From: Lachnospiraceae bacterium
Lineage (GTDB): Bacteria > Bacillota > Clostridia > Lachnospirales > Lachnospiraceae
Direction of reading: 5' to 3'
DNA: 64,000 nt
Assembly: GCA_021772075.1 (NCBI GenBank)
Contig: JAETNQ010000004.1
Span: 1-64,000 of the forward strand
Under the pieces are notes generated by a model. It saw nothing but the letters and a program-made list of their open reading frames with translations, had not been told where the DNA came from and searched no databases. This document shows, piece by piece, positions 32,559-41,364 of the stretch (the stretch's first letter is position 1; each line of letters starts with the position of its first letter). A program made the position numbers and the translations under genes.

Positions 32559-33572
32559 TTATAAAGGAGGAGCCATACAGCTTCCTCTCTTGATAAGCCG
32601 GAAAGGCAGTTCCACACGCATGGGAATCCGCTTCCCGGTTTCTATCCGGTCGATCAATATTTTGGCTGTCATAATGCCTAAGTCCTCCATCGGTATATGG
32701 ATGGTGGTGAGCATGGGAGTGGTGTATTGGCAGGTCTCGATATCGTCGATGCCTATGACCGACAGTTCTTCGGGAACCCGGCGGCCCAGTTCCCCGGCCG
32801 CTTTCATAGCGCCGATGGCAGTCAGGTCGTTGGCGCAGAACAGGGCGGTGATACTGCTGCCGGAGGACAGGAGGCTGGCAGCGGCCCGGTATCCGCCTTC
32901 CATGGAAAGCGGGGTATCGATAATATGCTCCCTGTTCAGGGGCAGGGCGAGCTGGGAAAGCGCGTCCCAATAGCCCCGGTAGCGGATCTCGTTTTTCCGT
33001 TCGCCCAAGTAGGCGATATGGACATGCCCAAGCTCCGCCAGATAACTGACTGCGGTCTTGGAGGCCAGATAAGCGTTGCATGTGATCTGGTCGAATTCCG
33101 AATCGATATTATTTAAGCCGGTATAAATAATTTTTTTGTAATTTGCTTTTAAAAAGGAACGCATTTTGGAGTCGGGGCGGCCCAGAAGGGCTACGCCTTC
33201 CACGTGCGTCTGCTGGATGGCCTGCTGGATATCCGGTTTTTGGATGTCCTGGTAGGAAAAAATGTATTTGACATTATAGCCGCTGCGCAGCGCTTCCCGC
33301 TCCAGCCCCCTTGTTACTTTGGCAAAAAAGGGATCCGTGGTATGGGTACGGGCCAGGATGCAGCCGATGGCTTTCGGAGGGTCGCTTTCCTGCGTTTTCT
33401 GCATTTTAAGGTTTCTGGCCGATGCGTTGGGGATATAGCCGGTCTCCCGGATAACCTGCCATATTTTGTTTTCCACTTCCCTGCCTGCCGCTTTTGTCCC
33501 GGGATGGTTGATGACCCGTGAGACGGTGGAGGGGGATACGCCCGCCAGGGCGGCAATTTCTTTCAGCGTCAT
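32559..33572 (-). CDS. LacI family regulator of the sugar operon
   Basis: The 337-residue repressor has a LacI helix-turn-helix (TLKEIAALAGVSPSTVSRVI), the hinge helix with SARNLK and a periplasmic-binding-like effector domain. ATG at 33570-33572 has AGAAGG at good distance; an ATG six bases earlier is too close. A 22-base palindrome overlaps its own promoter in the divergent gap, so it probably represses both itself and the 33718-40456 operon until a sugar phosphate or sugar binds. The mutarotase follows 43 bases after its stop. Confidence 0.92.
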   Translation of the reverse strand: MTLKEIAALAGVSPSTVSRVINHPGTKAAGREVENKIWQVIRETGYIPNASARNLKMQKTQESDPPKAIGCILARTHTTDPFFAKVTRGLEREALRSGYNVKYIFSYQDIQKPDIQQAIQQTHVEGVALLGRPDSKMRSFLKANYKKIIYTGLNNIDSEFDQITCNAYLASKTAVSYLAELGHVHIAYLGERKNEIRYRGYWDALSQLALPLNREHIIDTPLSMEGGYRAAASLLSSGSSITALFCANDLTAIGAMKAAGELGRRVPEELSVIGIDDIETCQYTTPMLTTIHIPMEDLGIMTAKILIDRIETGKRIPMRVELPFRLIKRGSCMAPPL

Positions 33573-33606
33573 AAGCATACCTTCTGCTTTTTATTGTATA
33601 TCATTT

Positions 33607-33648
33607 ATTGTAACATGAGGAGAAAGTTTACGCAAACGTTTGGGTAAA
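33607..33648. promoter_or_regulatory. LacI operator and lacI promoter
   Basis: TTTACGCAAACGTTTGGGTA and two more A's (33627-33648) form a 22-base palindrome broken at one pair, centred on AAACGTTT, the LacI-type half-site. On the minus strand TTGCGT (33630-33635) and TACAAT (33607-33612), 17 bases apart, make the lacI promoter, so the operator covers the -35 box. Confidence 0.8.
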
Positions 33649-33717
33649 AATTGTAACGGGAAATAGGGGGAATGTGCTACTATTAATAGAAAGAGAAGGA
33701 AAGGAGTATTGGCTGGT

Positions 33718-34908
33718 ATGGGAGGAAATTTGTTGGTAGTGCATGGGGGCGGCCCGACGGCAGTTTTGAACGCTTCTTTGTATGGAGTGATAAGGGAAGC
33801 GCAGAAGAATCCGGATATCAGGAAGATATATGGCGCGATCGGGGGTTCCGAGGCGATTCTGACGGAGAATTTTCTGGATATGAGGGAACTGGAGGATGAG
33901 AAGATAGAACTGCTGCTGCAGACGCCGGGAACGGCGATCGGCTCTTCCAGGTTTCCGCTGGAACAGGAACAATATGAGGCGATGGTGGGTATCCTGAAGA
34001 AAAACGATATTAAATACGTGCTGTTCAACGGGGGGAACGGTTCCATGGATACTTGCGGCAAAGTAAGTAAGGCATGCGCGGGCGAGGGAATTTATGTAGT
34101 CGGTATTCCGAAAACAATGGATAATGATATTTCGATTATAGATCATGCGCCCGGTTTTCCGAGCGCGGCAAAATATATCGCTACCGTAACGAAGGAAGTC
34201 GGCGCTGATGTGAAGTCGTTGCCGATCCATGTGTGCGTGATAGAAGCTATGGGACGGAATGCAGGGTGGATTACGGCGGCTTCTGTTCTGGCGAGGAAAG
34301 AGCCGGGCGATGCGCCTCATTTGGTATATCTTCCGGAACGCAATTTCAACGAAGAGGAATTTCTGGAAGACGTAAAAAGGCTTTATGACGAACTGGGCGG
34401 CGTAGTGGTGGTGGTCAGCGAAGGGCTGCGCAATGAAAAAGGAGAGTCCATCGTGCCGCCGATCTTCCAAACGGACAGGGCGATTTACTATGGGGATGTG
34501 AGCGCATATCTGGCCGAACTGGTCATTAAAAAGCTGGGCATCAAGGCGAGGAGCGAAAAACCCGGCCTTTGCGGAAGAACTTCCATGCTGCTGCAGTCAA
34601 AGACGGACAGGGAAGAAGCCGTTTTAGTCGGAAGAGAAGCGGTAAAGGCGGCCGTAGCGGGGCATACCGGCGTTATGGTAGGCATCCAAAGGAAGGATGG
34701 GGAGGAGTATGGGATAGAGACTCCGCTCATACCGATCGAAGAGGTAATGTTGAACGAACGGGTGATGCCGGAAGATTATATCAACGAAAGAGGGAACGAT
34801 ATTACGGAAGAATTTGCCCGGTGGTGCAAGCCTTTGATCGACGGGGACCTGCCGGAAATGGTAAGTTTCAAGGACGAGGCCGGACAGGCGTTGAGAAGCA
34901 GGATATAG
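33718..34908 (+). CDS. pfp: PPi-type 6-phosphofructokinase
   Basis: The 396-residue enzyme is of the phosphofructokinase family. GGGPTAVLNASL opens the protein, and GGNGSMDT with PKTMDND show the pyrophosphate-using type, in which a lysine follows PKT. MGRNAGWITAA lines the fructose-6-phosphate site. It should make fructose-1,6-bisphosphate reversibly from F6P and PPi, and may accept sedoheptulose-7-phosphate. ATG at 33718 is 11 bases from AAGGAG, while TTG at 33709 is only two, so the start is not certain. It is the first gene of an operon that also encodes TPI and aldolase. Confidence 0.9.
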   Translation: MGGNLLVVHGGGPTAVLNASLYGVIREAQKNPDIRKIYGAIGGSEAILTENFLDMRELEDEKIELLLQTPGTAIGSSRFPLEQEQYEAMVGILKKNDIKYVLFNGGNGSMDTCGKVSKACAGEGIYVVGIPKTMDNDISIIDHAPGFPSAAKYIATVTKEVGADVKSLPIHVCVIEAMGRNAGWITAASVLARKEPGDAPHLVYLPERNFNEEEFLEDVKRLYDELGGVVVVVSEGLRNEKGESIVPPIFQTDRAIYYGDVSAYLAELVIKKLGIKARSEKPGLCGRTSMLLQSKTDREEAVLVGREAVKAAVAGHTGVMVGIQRKDGEEYGIETPLIPIEEVMLNERVMPEDYINERGNDITEEFARWCKPLIDGDLPEMVSFKDEAGQALRSRI

Positions 34909-34937
34909 TATTGTAATTAAGGAAGGAGCATATGAAT

Positions 34938-35774
34938 ATGAAGCATATTTATTTGAATTTGAAAAGGTTTGATATTCCGAAAGAACTGGGAGGAGTGAAC
35001 AGTATTGCGCCGGTGAAAGAGTGGGGGGCGTATATCGTGGAGAATACGAAGAAAGCCTTGGCGGAATATGGGGAGGACGAGGCGGAATTCGTGATGTATC
35101 TGCCGGAGGCCCATCTGCTTTCGGCGGCAGGAGCCATGGAAGGGAGCAGGAATCTGGCGATCGGCTGCCAGGGAATCCACAGGGAAGATGTAAAAGAAGG
35201 GGGTAATTTCGGCGCTTTCACGACGAACCGGACAGGAAAAGCGGTCAAGGCTTTGGGATGCTCCAGCGTTTTGATCGGCCATTGCGAAGAACGCAGGGAT
35301 AAGATGGGGATTCTGGCCGAGGCCGGGGCGGAAGATACGGACGCGGTAAACCGGATACTGAACCAGGAAGCCAAGGCGGCGGTGGAAGCGGGACTTACCG
35401 TTTTATACTGCATCGGCGAGAGCGCGGAAGAACAGGAGAGATGGCAGGAAGTGCTGGGAAAACAGCTGGAAATCGGTTTAAAGGACGTGGATGCTTCCAA
35501 AGTGGCGATCGCTTACGAACCCATCTGGTCGATCGGGCCGGGGAAAACGCCGGCAGGGAAGGATTATATCCAGATGATCGCCCGTTTTGTAAAGGAACGT
35601 ACCGGCGGCCTGCCGGTTACTTATGGCGGCGGCTTAAAAGTGGACAATGCGGCCATGCTGGCGTCCATACCGGAGATCGACGGCGGGCTGATCGCTTTGA
35701 CCAGGTTCCAGGGGGATATCGGCTTTTACCCTGAGGAATATTTGGAAATTATACGGACATATATGGGCAAATAG
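34938..35774 (+). CDS. tpiA: Triosephosphate isomerase
   Basis: The 278-residue protein is a TIM homologue: LNLKRFDI at the substrate lysine (usual N-x-K), IGHCEERR with the catalytic histidine, AYEPIWSIGPGKTP with the catalytic glutamate and VTYGGGLKVDN at the phosphate loop. It interconverts dihydroxyacetone phosphate and glyceraldehyde-3-phosphate. ATG at 34938 is nine bases from AAGGAG; ATG at 34932 is only three. The sequence is diverged from housekeeping TPI and probably dedicated to this pathway. Confidence 0.88.
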   Translation: MKHIYLNLKRFDIPKELGGVNSIAPVKEWGAYIVENTKKALAEYGEDEAEFVMYLPEAHLLSAAGAMEGSRNLAIGCQGIHREDVKEGGNFGAFTTNRTGKAVKALGCSSVLIGHCEERRDKMGILAEAGAEDTDAVNRILNQEAKAAVEAGLTVLYCIGESAEEQERWQEVLGKQLEIGLKDVDASKVAIAYEPIWSIGPGKTPAGKDYIQMIARFVKERTGGLPVTYGGGLKVDNAAMLASIPEIDGGLIALTRFQGDIGFYPEEYLEIIRTYMGK

Positions 35775-35803
35775 AAAAAGAAAAGGAAAGGAAGGGATGA
35801 AAC

Positions 35804-37255
35804 ATGAGACTGGAATTTGAGTATGGGCAGGGAACGATGGCGGCAGAGCTGCCGGAAAGCACGGATGTGTTTATTCCGGGAGTGACGGTGGCTGATCCGC
35901 CGTATATTCCGGAAGAGGAACTGGAGGCTAAGACGCTGGAGTCTTTGAGGAACCCGATGGGGATGGAGCCTCTTTCCAAACTGGCGAAAAAGGGTTCCAA
36001 GGTAACGATCGTATTCCCGGACAGAGTAAAAGGGGGCGAGCAGCCGACTTCCCACAGAAAGATTTCGATTAAACTGATCCTGAAGGAACTGTATGCGGCG
36101 GGCGTGGAGAAGAAAGATATTCTTTTGATCTGTTCCAACGGCCTGCACAGAAAGAATACGGAGCAGGAGATAAGGGGCGTGCTCGGGAAAGAACTGTTTG
36201 ATGAGTTCTGGTACTGCGGGCAGATCATCAACCATGACAGCGAAGATTATGATCATTTGGTGGACCTTGGCCTGACGGACAGGGGCGATCCGGTGCTGAT
36301 GAATAAATACGTATATGACAGCGACGTGGCTATTTTGATCGGGCATACGCAGGGCAATCCTTATGGCGGGTATTCCGGCGGGTACAAGCATTGCGCGACG
36401 GGGATCACCCATTGGAGGTCCATCGCTTCCCACCATGTGCCGAAGGTAATGCACAGGGAGGATTTCGTGCCGGTAAGCGGCCATTCCCTGATGAGGACGA
36501 AGTTCGATGAGATCGGCCAGCATATGGAGAAGTGCATGGGCAAAAAATTCTTCTGCTGTGATGCCGTTCTGGATACTTCTTCCAGGCAGATTGCCATTTT
36601 CTCCGGCTATGCGAAGGAAATGCAGCCTGCGTCATGGAAGGTGGCTGACAAGAGGACTTATGTACCCTTTGCGGAGAAGAAGTATGATGTGATGATTTTC
36701 GGTATGCCCCAGTTTTTCCACTACGGAGAAGGTATGGGGACAAACCCGATCATGATGATGCAGGCCCTTTCCGCACAAGTGATCCGCCATAAGAGGGTAA
36801 TGAGCGATAAGTGCGTGATTATCTGCGCTTCGATCTGCAACGGGTATTTCCATGATGAATTGTGGCCTTATTTGAGGGAAATGTATGATATGTTCCAGAA
36901 AGACCGGATGAATACCCTGCCGGATATGAACAGGCTGGGAGAGTACTTTGCGACGAACGAGGAATATATCCGCAAATACCGTTATGCCAATGCTTTCCAT
37001 CCGTTCCATGGCTTTTCCATGATTGCCTGCGGGCATATCGCGGAAATGAACACTTCCGCTATTTATATCTGCGGAGCACAGGAACCGGGGTACGCAAGGG
37101 GAATGGGACTGAAGACGAGGGCGACGATAGAGGAAGCGCTGGAAGATGCGAAGAAGAAATATGTCGGGGATAATCCGAATATCCTGGCCCTGCCGCTGAC
37201 TTTCAAGAAAAGCGCGGTGCATCTGATGATGAAGGACGAAGTTTATAATGGGTAA
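35804..37255 (+). CDS. LarA-like nickel-pincer racemase/epimerase homologue
   Basis: The 483-residue protein belongs to the lactate racemase domain family (LarA/DUF2088). H115 in GLHRKN, H181 in GHTQGNPY, K195 in GGYKH and H211 match the spacing of LarA H108, H174, K184 and H200, which hold the nickel-pincer nucleotide and act in hydride transfer. Family members racemise or epimerise 2-hydroxy acids. The protein is 50-60 residues longer than LarA. The usual cofactor genes larB, larC and larE are not in this window. Its neighbours handle amino-sugar phosphates, so the substrate may be a sugar acid rather than lactate; this is inference. Confidence 0.82.
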   Translation: MRLEFEYGQGTMAAELPESTDVFIPGVTVADPPYIPEEELEAKTLESLRNPMGMEPLSKLAKKGSKVTIVFPDRVKGGEQPTSHRKISIKLILKELYAAGVEKKDILLICSNGLHRKNTEQEIRGVLGKELFDEFWYCGQIINHDSEDYDHLVDLGLTDRGDPVLMNKYVYDSDVAILIGHTQGNPYGGYSGGYKHCATGITHWRSIASHHVPKVMHREDFVPVSGHSLMRTKFDEIGQHMEKCMGKKFFCCDAVLDTSSRQIAIFSGYAKEMQPASWKVADKRTYVPFAEKKYDVMIFGMPQFFHYGEGMGTNPIMMMQALSAQVIRHKRVMSDKCVIICASICNGYFHDELWPYLREMYDMFQKDRMNTLPDMNRLGEYFATNEEYIRKYRYANAFHPFHGFSMIACGHIAEMNTSAIYICGAQEPGYARGMGLKTRATIEEALEDAKKKYVGDNPNILALPLTFKKSAVHLMMKDEVYNG

Positions 37256-37291
37256 ATAATATAATTATAATAAAGAAAGGAAGTAGGAACG

Positions 37292-38110
37292 ATGCATGAT
37301 TATTATTACTACACAAAAGAGGAACTGTTAAAAAATCCTAAGATTCCGCTGATCGTGATGGAGGATAATGCGGCGGTGTTCCGGTCGATGGCGGAGGAAA
37401 TGGTGGAAGAGATCGTAAGAAAGAACGCGCTCGGCGAAAAAACCGTATTTATCTGTCCGGTGGGACCGGTAGGCCAGTATCCTTATTTTGTGGATATGGT
37501 GAATGAAAAGAACGTGGATTTGAAAAATGTATGGTTCATTAATATGGACGAATATCTGACCGACGACAAACAGTGGATCGACAAATCCCACAAATTGAGC
37601 TTCCGGGGCTTTATGGACAGGGTTGTTTATACGAAAATAAAACCGGAGCTGGTAATGCCGGAAAACCAGAGGGTATTCCCGGATCCGAACAATGTAGGCT
37701 ATATTCCCGAACTGATCGAAAAATTAGGCGGCGTGGATATTGCATTCGGCGGAATCGGCATCAACGGCCACGTGGCATTTAACGAGCCGCAGGACGAACT
37801 GACAGGGGAGGAATTCCTCGCATTGAAGACAAGGGTATTGGATATTTCCAGGGAAACCAGGGCGGTGAATTCTATCGGCGATTTGAACGGCGCGCTGGAC
37901 GATATGCCCCATTACTGCATCACGATCGGGATCAACGAGATTTCCCATGCCAGGAAGATCCGCCTGGGCTGTTTCCGCGACTGGCACAGGAGCGTAGTGC
38001 GCCGCGCGGCATATGGCGAGCCGACGGCTCATTTTCCGGTGAGCCTGCTGCAGAGCCACCAGGATATCAATCTTAAGTTCACGGAGTTTGTAGCGAATCT
38101 TCCGGACTAA
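37292..38110 (+). CDS. Glucosamine-6-phosphate deaminase-like protein
   Basis: The 272-residue protein is of the NagB family: NMDEYLTDD carries the catalytic aspartate, GGIGINGHVAFNEP carries the histidine of the ring-opening triad, and a phosphate loop GPVGQYPYF replaces the usual GxTP. It has an extra N-terminal part (YYYYTKEELLKN). NagB turns glucosamine-6-phosphate into fructose-6-phosphate and ammonia. The unusual loop, with PVG-QYP, may mean a different amino sugar or keto sugar. It lies next to nagA. Confidence 0.85.
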   Translation: MHDYYYYTKEELLKNPKIPLIVMEDNAAVFRSMAEEMVEEIVRKNALGEKTVFICPVGPVGQYPYFVDMVNEKNVDLKNVWFINMDEYLTDDKQWIDKSHKLSFRGFMDRVVYTKIKPELVMPENQRVFPDPNNVGYIPELIEKLGGVDIAFGGIGINGHVAFNEPQDELTGEEFLALKTRVLDISRETRAVNSIGDLNGALDDMPHYCITIGINEISHARKIRLGCFRDWHRSVVRRAAYGEPTAHFPVSLLQSHQDINLKFTEFVANLPD

Positions 38111-38135
38111 TAATAAGAAAGGCAGGTATAGGGAT

Positions 38136-39290
38136 ATGGAACAGTATATTGTAAACGGGAAAGTATTTTTGGACGGGAGTTTTCAGGAAAAAACAATAGG
38201 CGTCACGGGAGGATGCATCCGCATTCTTCCCAAAGACGCGGCTTTGGAGAGCGAAGCAAAGGTATATGATGCGGAGGGAAAAAAGGTAGTCCCCGGATTT
38301 CTGGATATACATACCCATGGAGCCGTAGGCGTGGATGTCAACGCGGCGACGGCGGAAGAACTTGGAAAGATCGGTCATTTTATGGCGACTCAGGGAACGA
38401 CTGCCTGGCTGTGTTCCGTGCTGACGGATACGAAGGAACAGACCTTATGGTGCATCGACGAATTTAAAAAGCATAAAAAAATGGAAAATGACGGCGCGGA
38501 TCTTCTGGGTATCCATTTGGAGGGACCTTTCCTTGCCAAAGAATTCAAAGGGGCTATGCCGGAGCATCTTCTCCGTGACGCGGATGTGGAGCTGTTAAAG
38601 GAATACCAGGAAGCGGCGGAAGGAAATATCCGGTATTTGACGGTTTCCCCGGAGATCGAGGGGATTGTGGACGCGATTCCGGCAATTAAGGATCTGGGAA
38701 TCGTAGTGGCGATCGGGCATTCCGGGGCGGACTACGATACTTCCATGAAGGCCATTGAAAACGGCGCTGCAAGCTGCACCCATATTTTTAACGCGATGAA
38801 GCTGCTGCACCAGCATTTTCCGGCGATCATGGGGGCGGCGATGGAATCCGATATTTATTGCGAGGCGATCTGTGACGGGCGCCATCTCCATCCGGGCGTC
38901 GTGCGCCTTCTGATTAAAACAAAGGGGCTTGACAGGGTAGTAGCGATTACCGATTCCATTATGGCGGCAGGGCTTCCCGACGGCAATTATAAACTGGGCG
39001 TGAATGATGTAGTGGTTGTGGACGGGGATGCGAAGCTGGCTTCCAATGGAGTGCGCGCGGGAAGCACGCTGACGACCGGACAGGCATTAAAGAATATTAT
39101 GAAGTTTACGGGCAGGCCGATAGAGGAGGTACTTCAGTTCCTGACCGTGAACCCGGCGAAGCTGATCGGGGTTTTCGATAAGAAGGGTTCGATCGCGGAC
39201 GGAAAAGATGCGGATCTCGTTATCCTGGATGAAGAAAATAACGTAACCGATACTTTTGTAAGAGGAAAACAGGTAAGCAGAGAATCATAA
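38136..39290 (+). CDS. nagA: N-acetylglucosamine-6-phosphate deacetylase
   Basis: The 384-residue amidohydrolase has GFLDIHTHG (HxH metal pair), HLEGPFL with the metal glutamate, IGHSGADYD, THIFNAM and the catalytic ITDSIMAAGL aspartate. It removes acetate from N-acetylglucosamine-6-phosphate, feeding the NagB-type enzyme. Its presence shows that an N-acetylated amino sugar is part of the pathway. Spacing of 26 and 12 bases to its neighbours supports one operon. Confidence 0.93.
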   Translation: MEQYIVNGKVFLDGSFQEKTIGVTGGCIRILPKDAALESEAKVYDAEGKKVVPGFLDIHTHGAVGVDVNAATAEELGKIGHFMATQGTTAWLCSVLTDTKEQTLWCIDEFKKHKKMENDGADLLGIHLEGPFLAKEFKGAMPEHLLRDADVELLKEYQEAAEGNIRYLTVSPEIEGIVDAIPAIKDLGIVVAIGHSGADYDTSMKAIENGAASCTHIFNAMKLLHQHFPAIMGAAMESDIYCEAICDGRHLHPGVVRLLIKTKGLDRVVAITDSIMAAGLPDGNYKLGVNDVVVVDGDAKLASNGVRAGSTLTTGQALKNIMKFTGRPIEEVLQFLTVNPAKLIGVFDKKGSIADGKDADLVILDEENNVTDTFVRGKQVSRES

Positions 39291-39301
39291 GGAGGCAAGA
39301 T

Positions 39302-40456
39302 ATGGCGTTAGTACCTTTGAGACCGTTGCTGGAGGCAACGGACAAATATCATTTTGCGCAGGGCGCTTTTAATGTGAATGCGGTGGCACAGGCTAAGGCA
39401 GTGATCGAAGTACACGAGATGTTCCGTTCGGCGGCGATCCTGCAGGGGGCGGATCTTGCCAATGGCTTTATGGGCGGAAGGACTGACTTTTTGAATGCGA
39501 CCTTGGAGGATAAAAAAGCCGGGGCGAAGAATATTGCGGCGGCGGTAAAGAAATATGGCGAGGACTCGCCTATTCCGGTGGTTCTGCACTTGGACCACGG
39601 CAAAGATTTCGATTCGGTAAAAGCCGCGATCGAGGGCGGTTATACGTCCGTCATGATAGACGGTTCCTCCCTTCCTTTTGAGGAAAATATTGAGCTGACA
39701 AGAGAAGTGGTAAAGTATGCCCATGAAAGGGGAATCACGGTGGAAGGAGAGCTTGGCGTGCTGGCCGGCGTGGAGGACCATGTGTTTGCGGCATCCTCGA
39801 CTTACACGAATCCGCTGAATGCCGTGGAATTTTTCCGTAAGACGGGAGTGGACTGCCTGGCGATTTCCTACGGCACCATGCATGGGCCTTCCAAGGGCAA
39901 GAATGTGAAGCTTCGGAAGGAGATCGCCATAGCGATCAAAGAATGCATGAACCATGAAAATATTTTCGGCGTACTCGTATCCCATGGCTCCTCTACGGTT
40001 CCCAAATATATCGTGGACGAGATCAATGCCCTTGGCGGAGACGTGCAGAACGCTTATGGCATTTCCGTGGAAGAGCTGAAACAGGCGATCCCCTGCGGAA
40101 TAGGAAAGATCAATGTGGATACGGATATCCGCCTTGCGGTGACGAGGAACATGAAAGAATTCTTTGCAAAATACCCGGAAAAACAGAACAGTCCGTCCAT
40201 CGGGGGGATTTATGAACTGCTGGAGAAAAATAAGACACAGGTCGATCCGAGGGTATTCCTGACTCCCATTATGGAGACTCTGATGAAAGGCGTGGTTCCT
40301 GACGAAGATGTAGCGGCCATTACGGGATGCATCGAGGCAGGAGCAAAGGAAGTGGTCGGGACGCTGATCGTGCAGTTCGGCTCTGTAGGAAAAGCACCGT
40401 TGGTGGAACGCGTGACTTTGGACGAGATGGCCGAACGGTATAAAAAAGCCCGCTGA
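39302..40456 (+). CDS. fba: Class II fructose-bisphosphate aldolase
   Basis: The 384-residue enzyme has the class II aldolase zinc site (LHLDHGKDFD, and H in SHGSSTVP), the loop LAISYGTMHG and INVDTDIRLA near the active site. It cleaves fructose-1,6-bisphosphate to two triose phosphates, or in some relatives another ketose-1,6-bisphosphate. It is about 90 residues longer than the short bacterial form, with a C-terminal extension. AGGAGG precedes ATG. It closes the operon; a weak hairpin follows. Confidence 0.92.
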   Translation: MALVPLRPLLEATDKYHFAQGAFNVNAVAQAKAVIEVHEMFRSAAILQGADLANGFMGGRTDFLNATLEDKKAGAKNIAAAVKKYGEDSPIPVVLHLDHGKDFDSVKAAIEGGYTSVMIDGSSLPFEENIELTREVVKYAHERGITVEGELGVLAGVEDHVFAASSTYTNPLNAVEFFRKTGVDCLAISYGTMHGPSKGKNVKLRKEIAIAIKECMNHENIFGVLVSHGSSTVPKYIVDEINALGGDVQNAYGISVEELKQAIPCGIGKINVDTDIRLAVTRNMKEFFAKYPEKQNSPSIGGIYELLEKNKTQVDPRVFLTPIMETLMKGVVPDEDVAAITGCIEAGAKEVVGTLIVQFGSVGKAPLVERVTLDEMAERYKKAR

Positions 40457-40491
40457 ACCAATCGCAGTTTTCTTTTTTGTTAAAAATGATC

Positions 40492-40519
40492 AGTATGAAA
40501 AAATTTCATACTATTTTTT
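40492..40519 (+). terminator. Weak hairpin with T-run after fba
   Basis: AGTATGAAA and TTTCATACT form a perfect nine-pair stem with an AAA loop, followed by ATTTTTT. It is AT-rich and weak, so some transcription may pass into the transporter genes. It could also be an operator. Confidence 0.6.
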
Positions 40520-40520
40520 C

Positions 40521-40557
40521 TGTACATTTTGTAGTATAATGTATTTAAAATCTGTAC
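40521..40557 (+). promoter_or_regulatory. Transporter promoter region with TGTACA pair
   Basis: TATAAT at 40535-40540 is a good -10 box without a good -35 at 17 bases. The self-complementary TGTACA occurs at 40521-40526 and 40552-40557, flanking it. A poor -35 with flanking sites fits activator control, plausibly by the response regulator encoded downstream. Confidence 0.5.
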
Positions 40558-40584
40558 AAAAAACAAAAGGAAAGGAAGACTGCG

Positions 40585-41364
40585 ATGAAAGAAAAAAGTA
40601 AAGGTGGAAAAATCCCGAATAAAGTATGGCTGTTGATTTCTTTCCTGACAGCTATGATTTTATGGTATCTATTGTCCCTGAATCCAAAGACAGCAAGAAG
40701 CTTCCCCAATATAGTGGTAACGCTTAAGTCTGTGAAAACGATGATTGAAAGAGGGGTCTTCTGGAAGGATATCCAGAGCAGCCTGATTTCCGTAAGCGCA
40801 GGATTTGTTCTTGGCTTTATCTTATCGCTGCCAACTGCTATTTTAATGGCATGGTACCGGCCGGTAAGGAACATTATTGAGCCTTGGATCCAGTTTGTGA
40901 GAAATATCCCTCCGCTGGCGTATGTTCCGTTGATTGTTATTTCCGCAGGCGTGGGCAGAAAACCTCAGATTATAGTTATTACGATCGCTACTTTCCTGAT
41001 TATGACGATTACGATCTACCAGGGTGTTATTAATATCGACGAGACGCTGATCAAGGCGGCCAGGGTGCTTGGCGCTACGGATAAGGATATCTTCCTGAAG
41101 GTAATTGCTCCGGCGACCCTCCCGTTTATTATGACGGCGGTAAGGCTGGGAGCGTCCGTTGCCTTGACGACGCTGATTGCGGCGGAATCCACAGGTGCCG
41201 TTGCCGGTCTGGGAATGCGCATCCGTTCCTTGAATAACAGCTTCGAGTCGGAGCCGATGCTGTTATATATTATTATCATCGGTATTATTGGTATCACGGT
41301 AGAAAAAGTAATTAAACTATTAGAAAGGAAGCTGACGGGATGGCAGGAGAAGAGAGAAATATAA
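40585..41364 (+). CDS. ABC transporter permease (SsuC/TauC type)
   Basis: The 259-residue protein has about six membrane segments and the EAA loop ATDKDIFLKVIAPATLPFI (with GATDKD at the coupling helix) of nitrate/sulfonate/taurine-type importers. It forms the channel with the ATPase that follows. AAAGGAAAGG precedes ATG. The gene overlaps the ATPase gene by 25 bases. It is the first gene of the block that also codes the binding protein and signalling proteins. Confidence 0.92.
   Translation: MKEKSKGGKIPNKVWLLISFLTAMILWYLLSLNPKTARSFPNIVVTLKSVKTMIERGVFWKDIQSSLISVSAGFVLGFILSLPTAILMAWYRPVRNIIEPWIQFVRNIPPLAYVPLIVISAGVGRKPQIIVITIATFLIMTITIYQGVINIDETLIKAARVLGATDKDIFLKVIAPATLPFIMTAVRLGASVALTTLIAAESTGAVAGLGMRIRSLNNSFESEPMLLYIIIIGIIGITVEKVIKLLERKLTGWQEKREI

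Noticed and set aside
35804-37255. Direct call of lactate racemase
   Set aside because: Only family-level residues match; the length and neighbours differ, so the substrate is left open.
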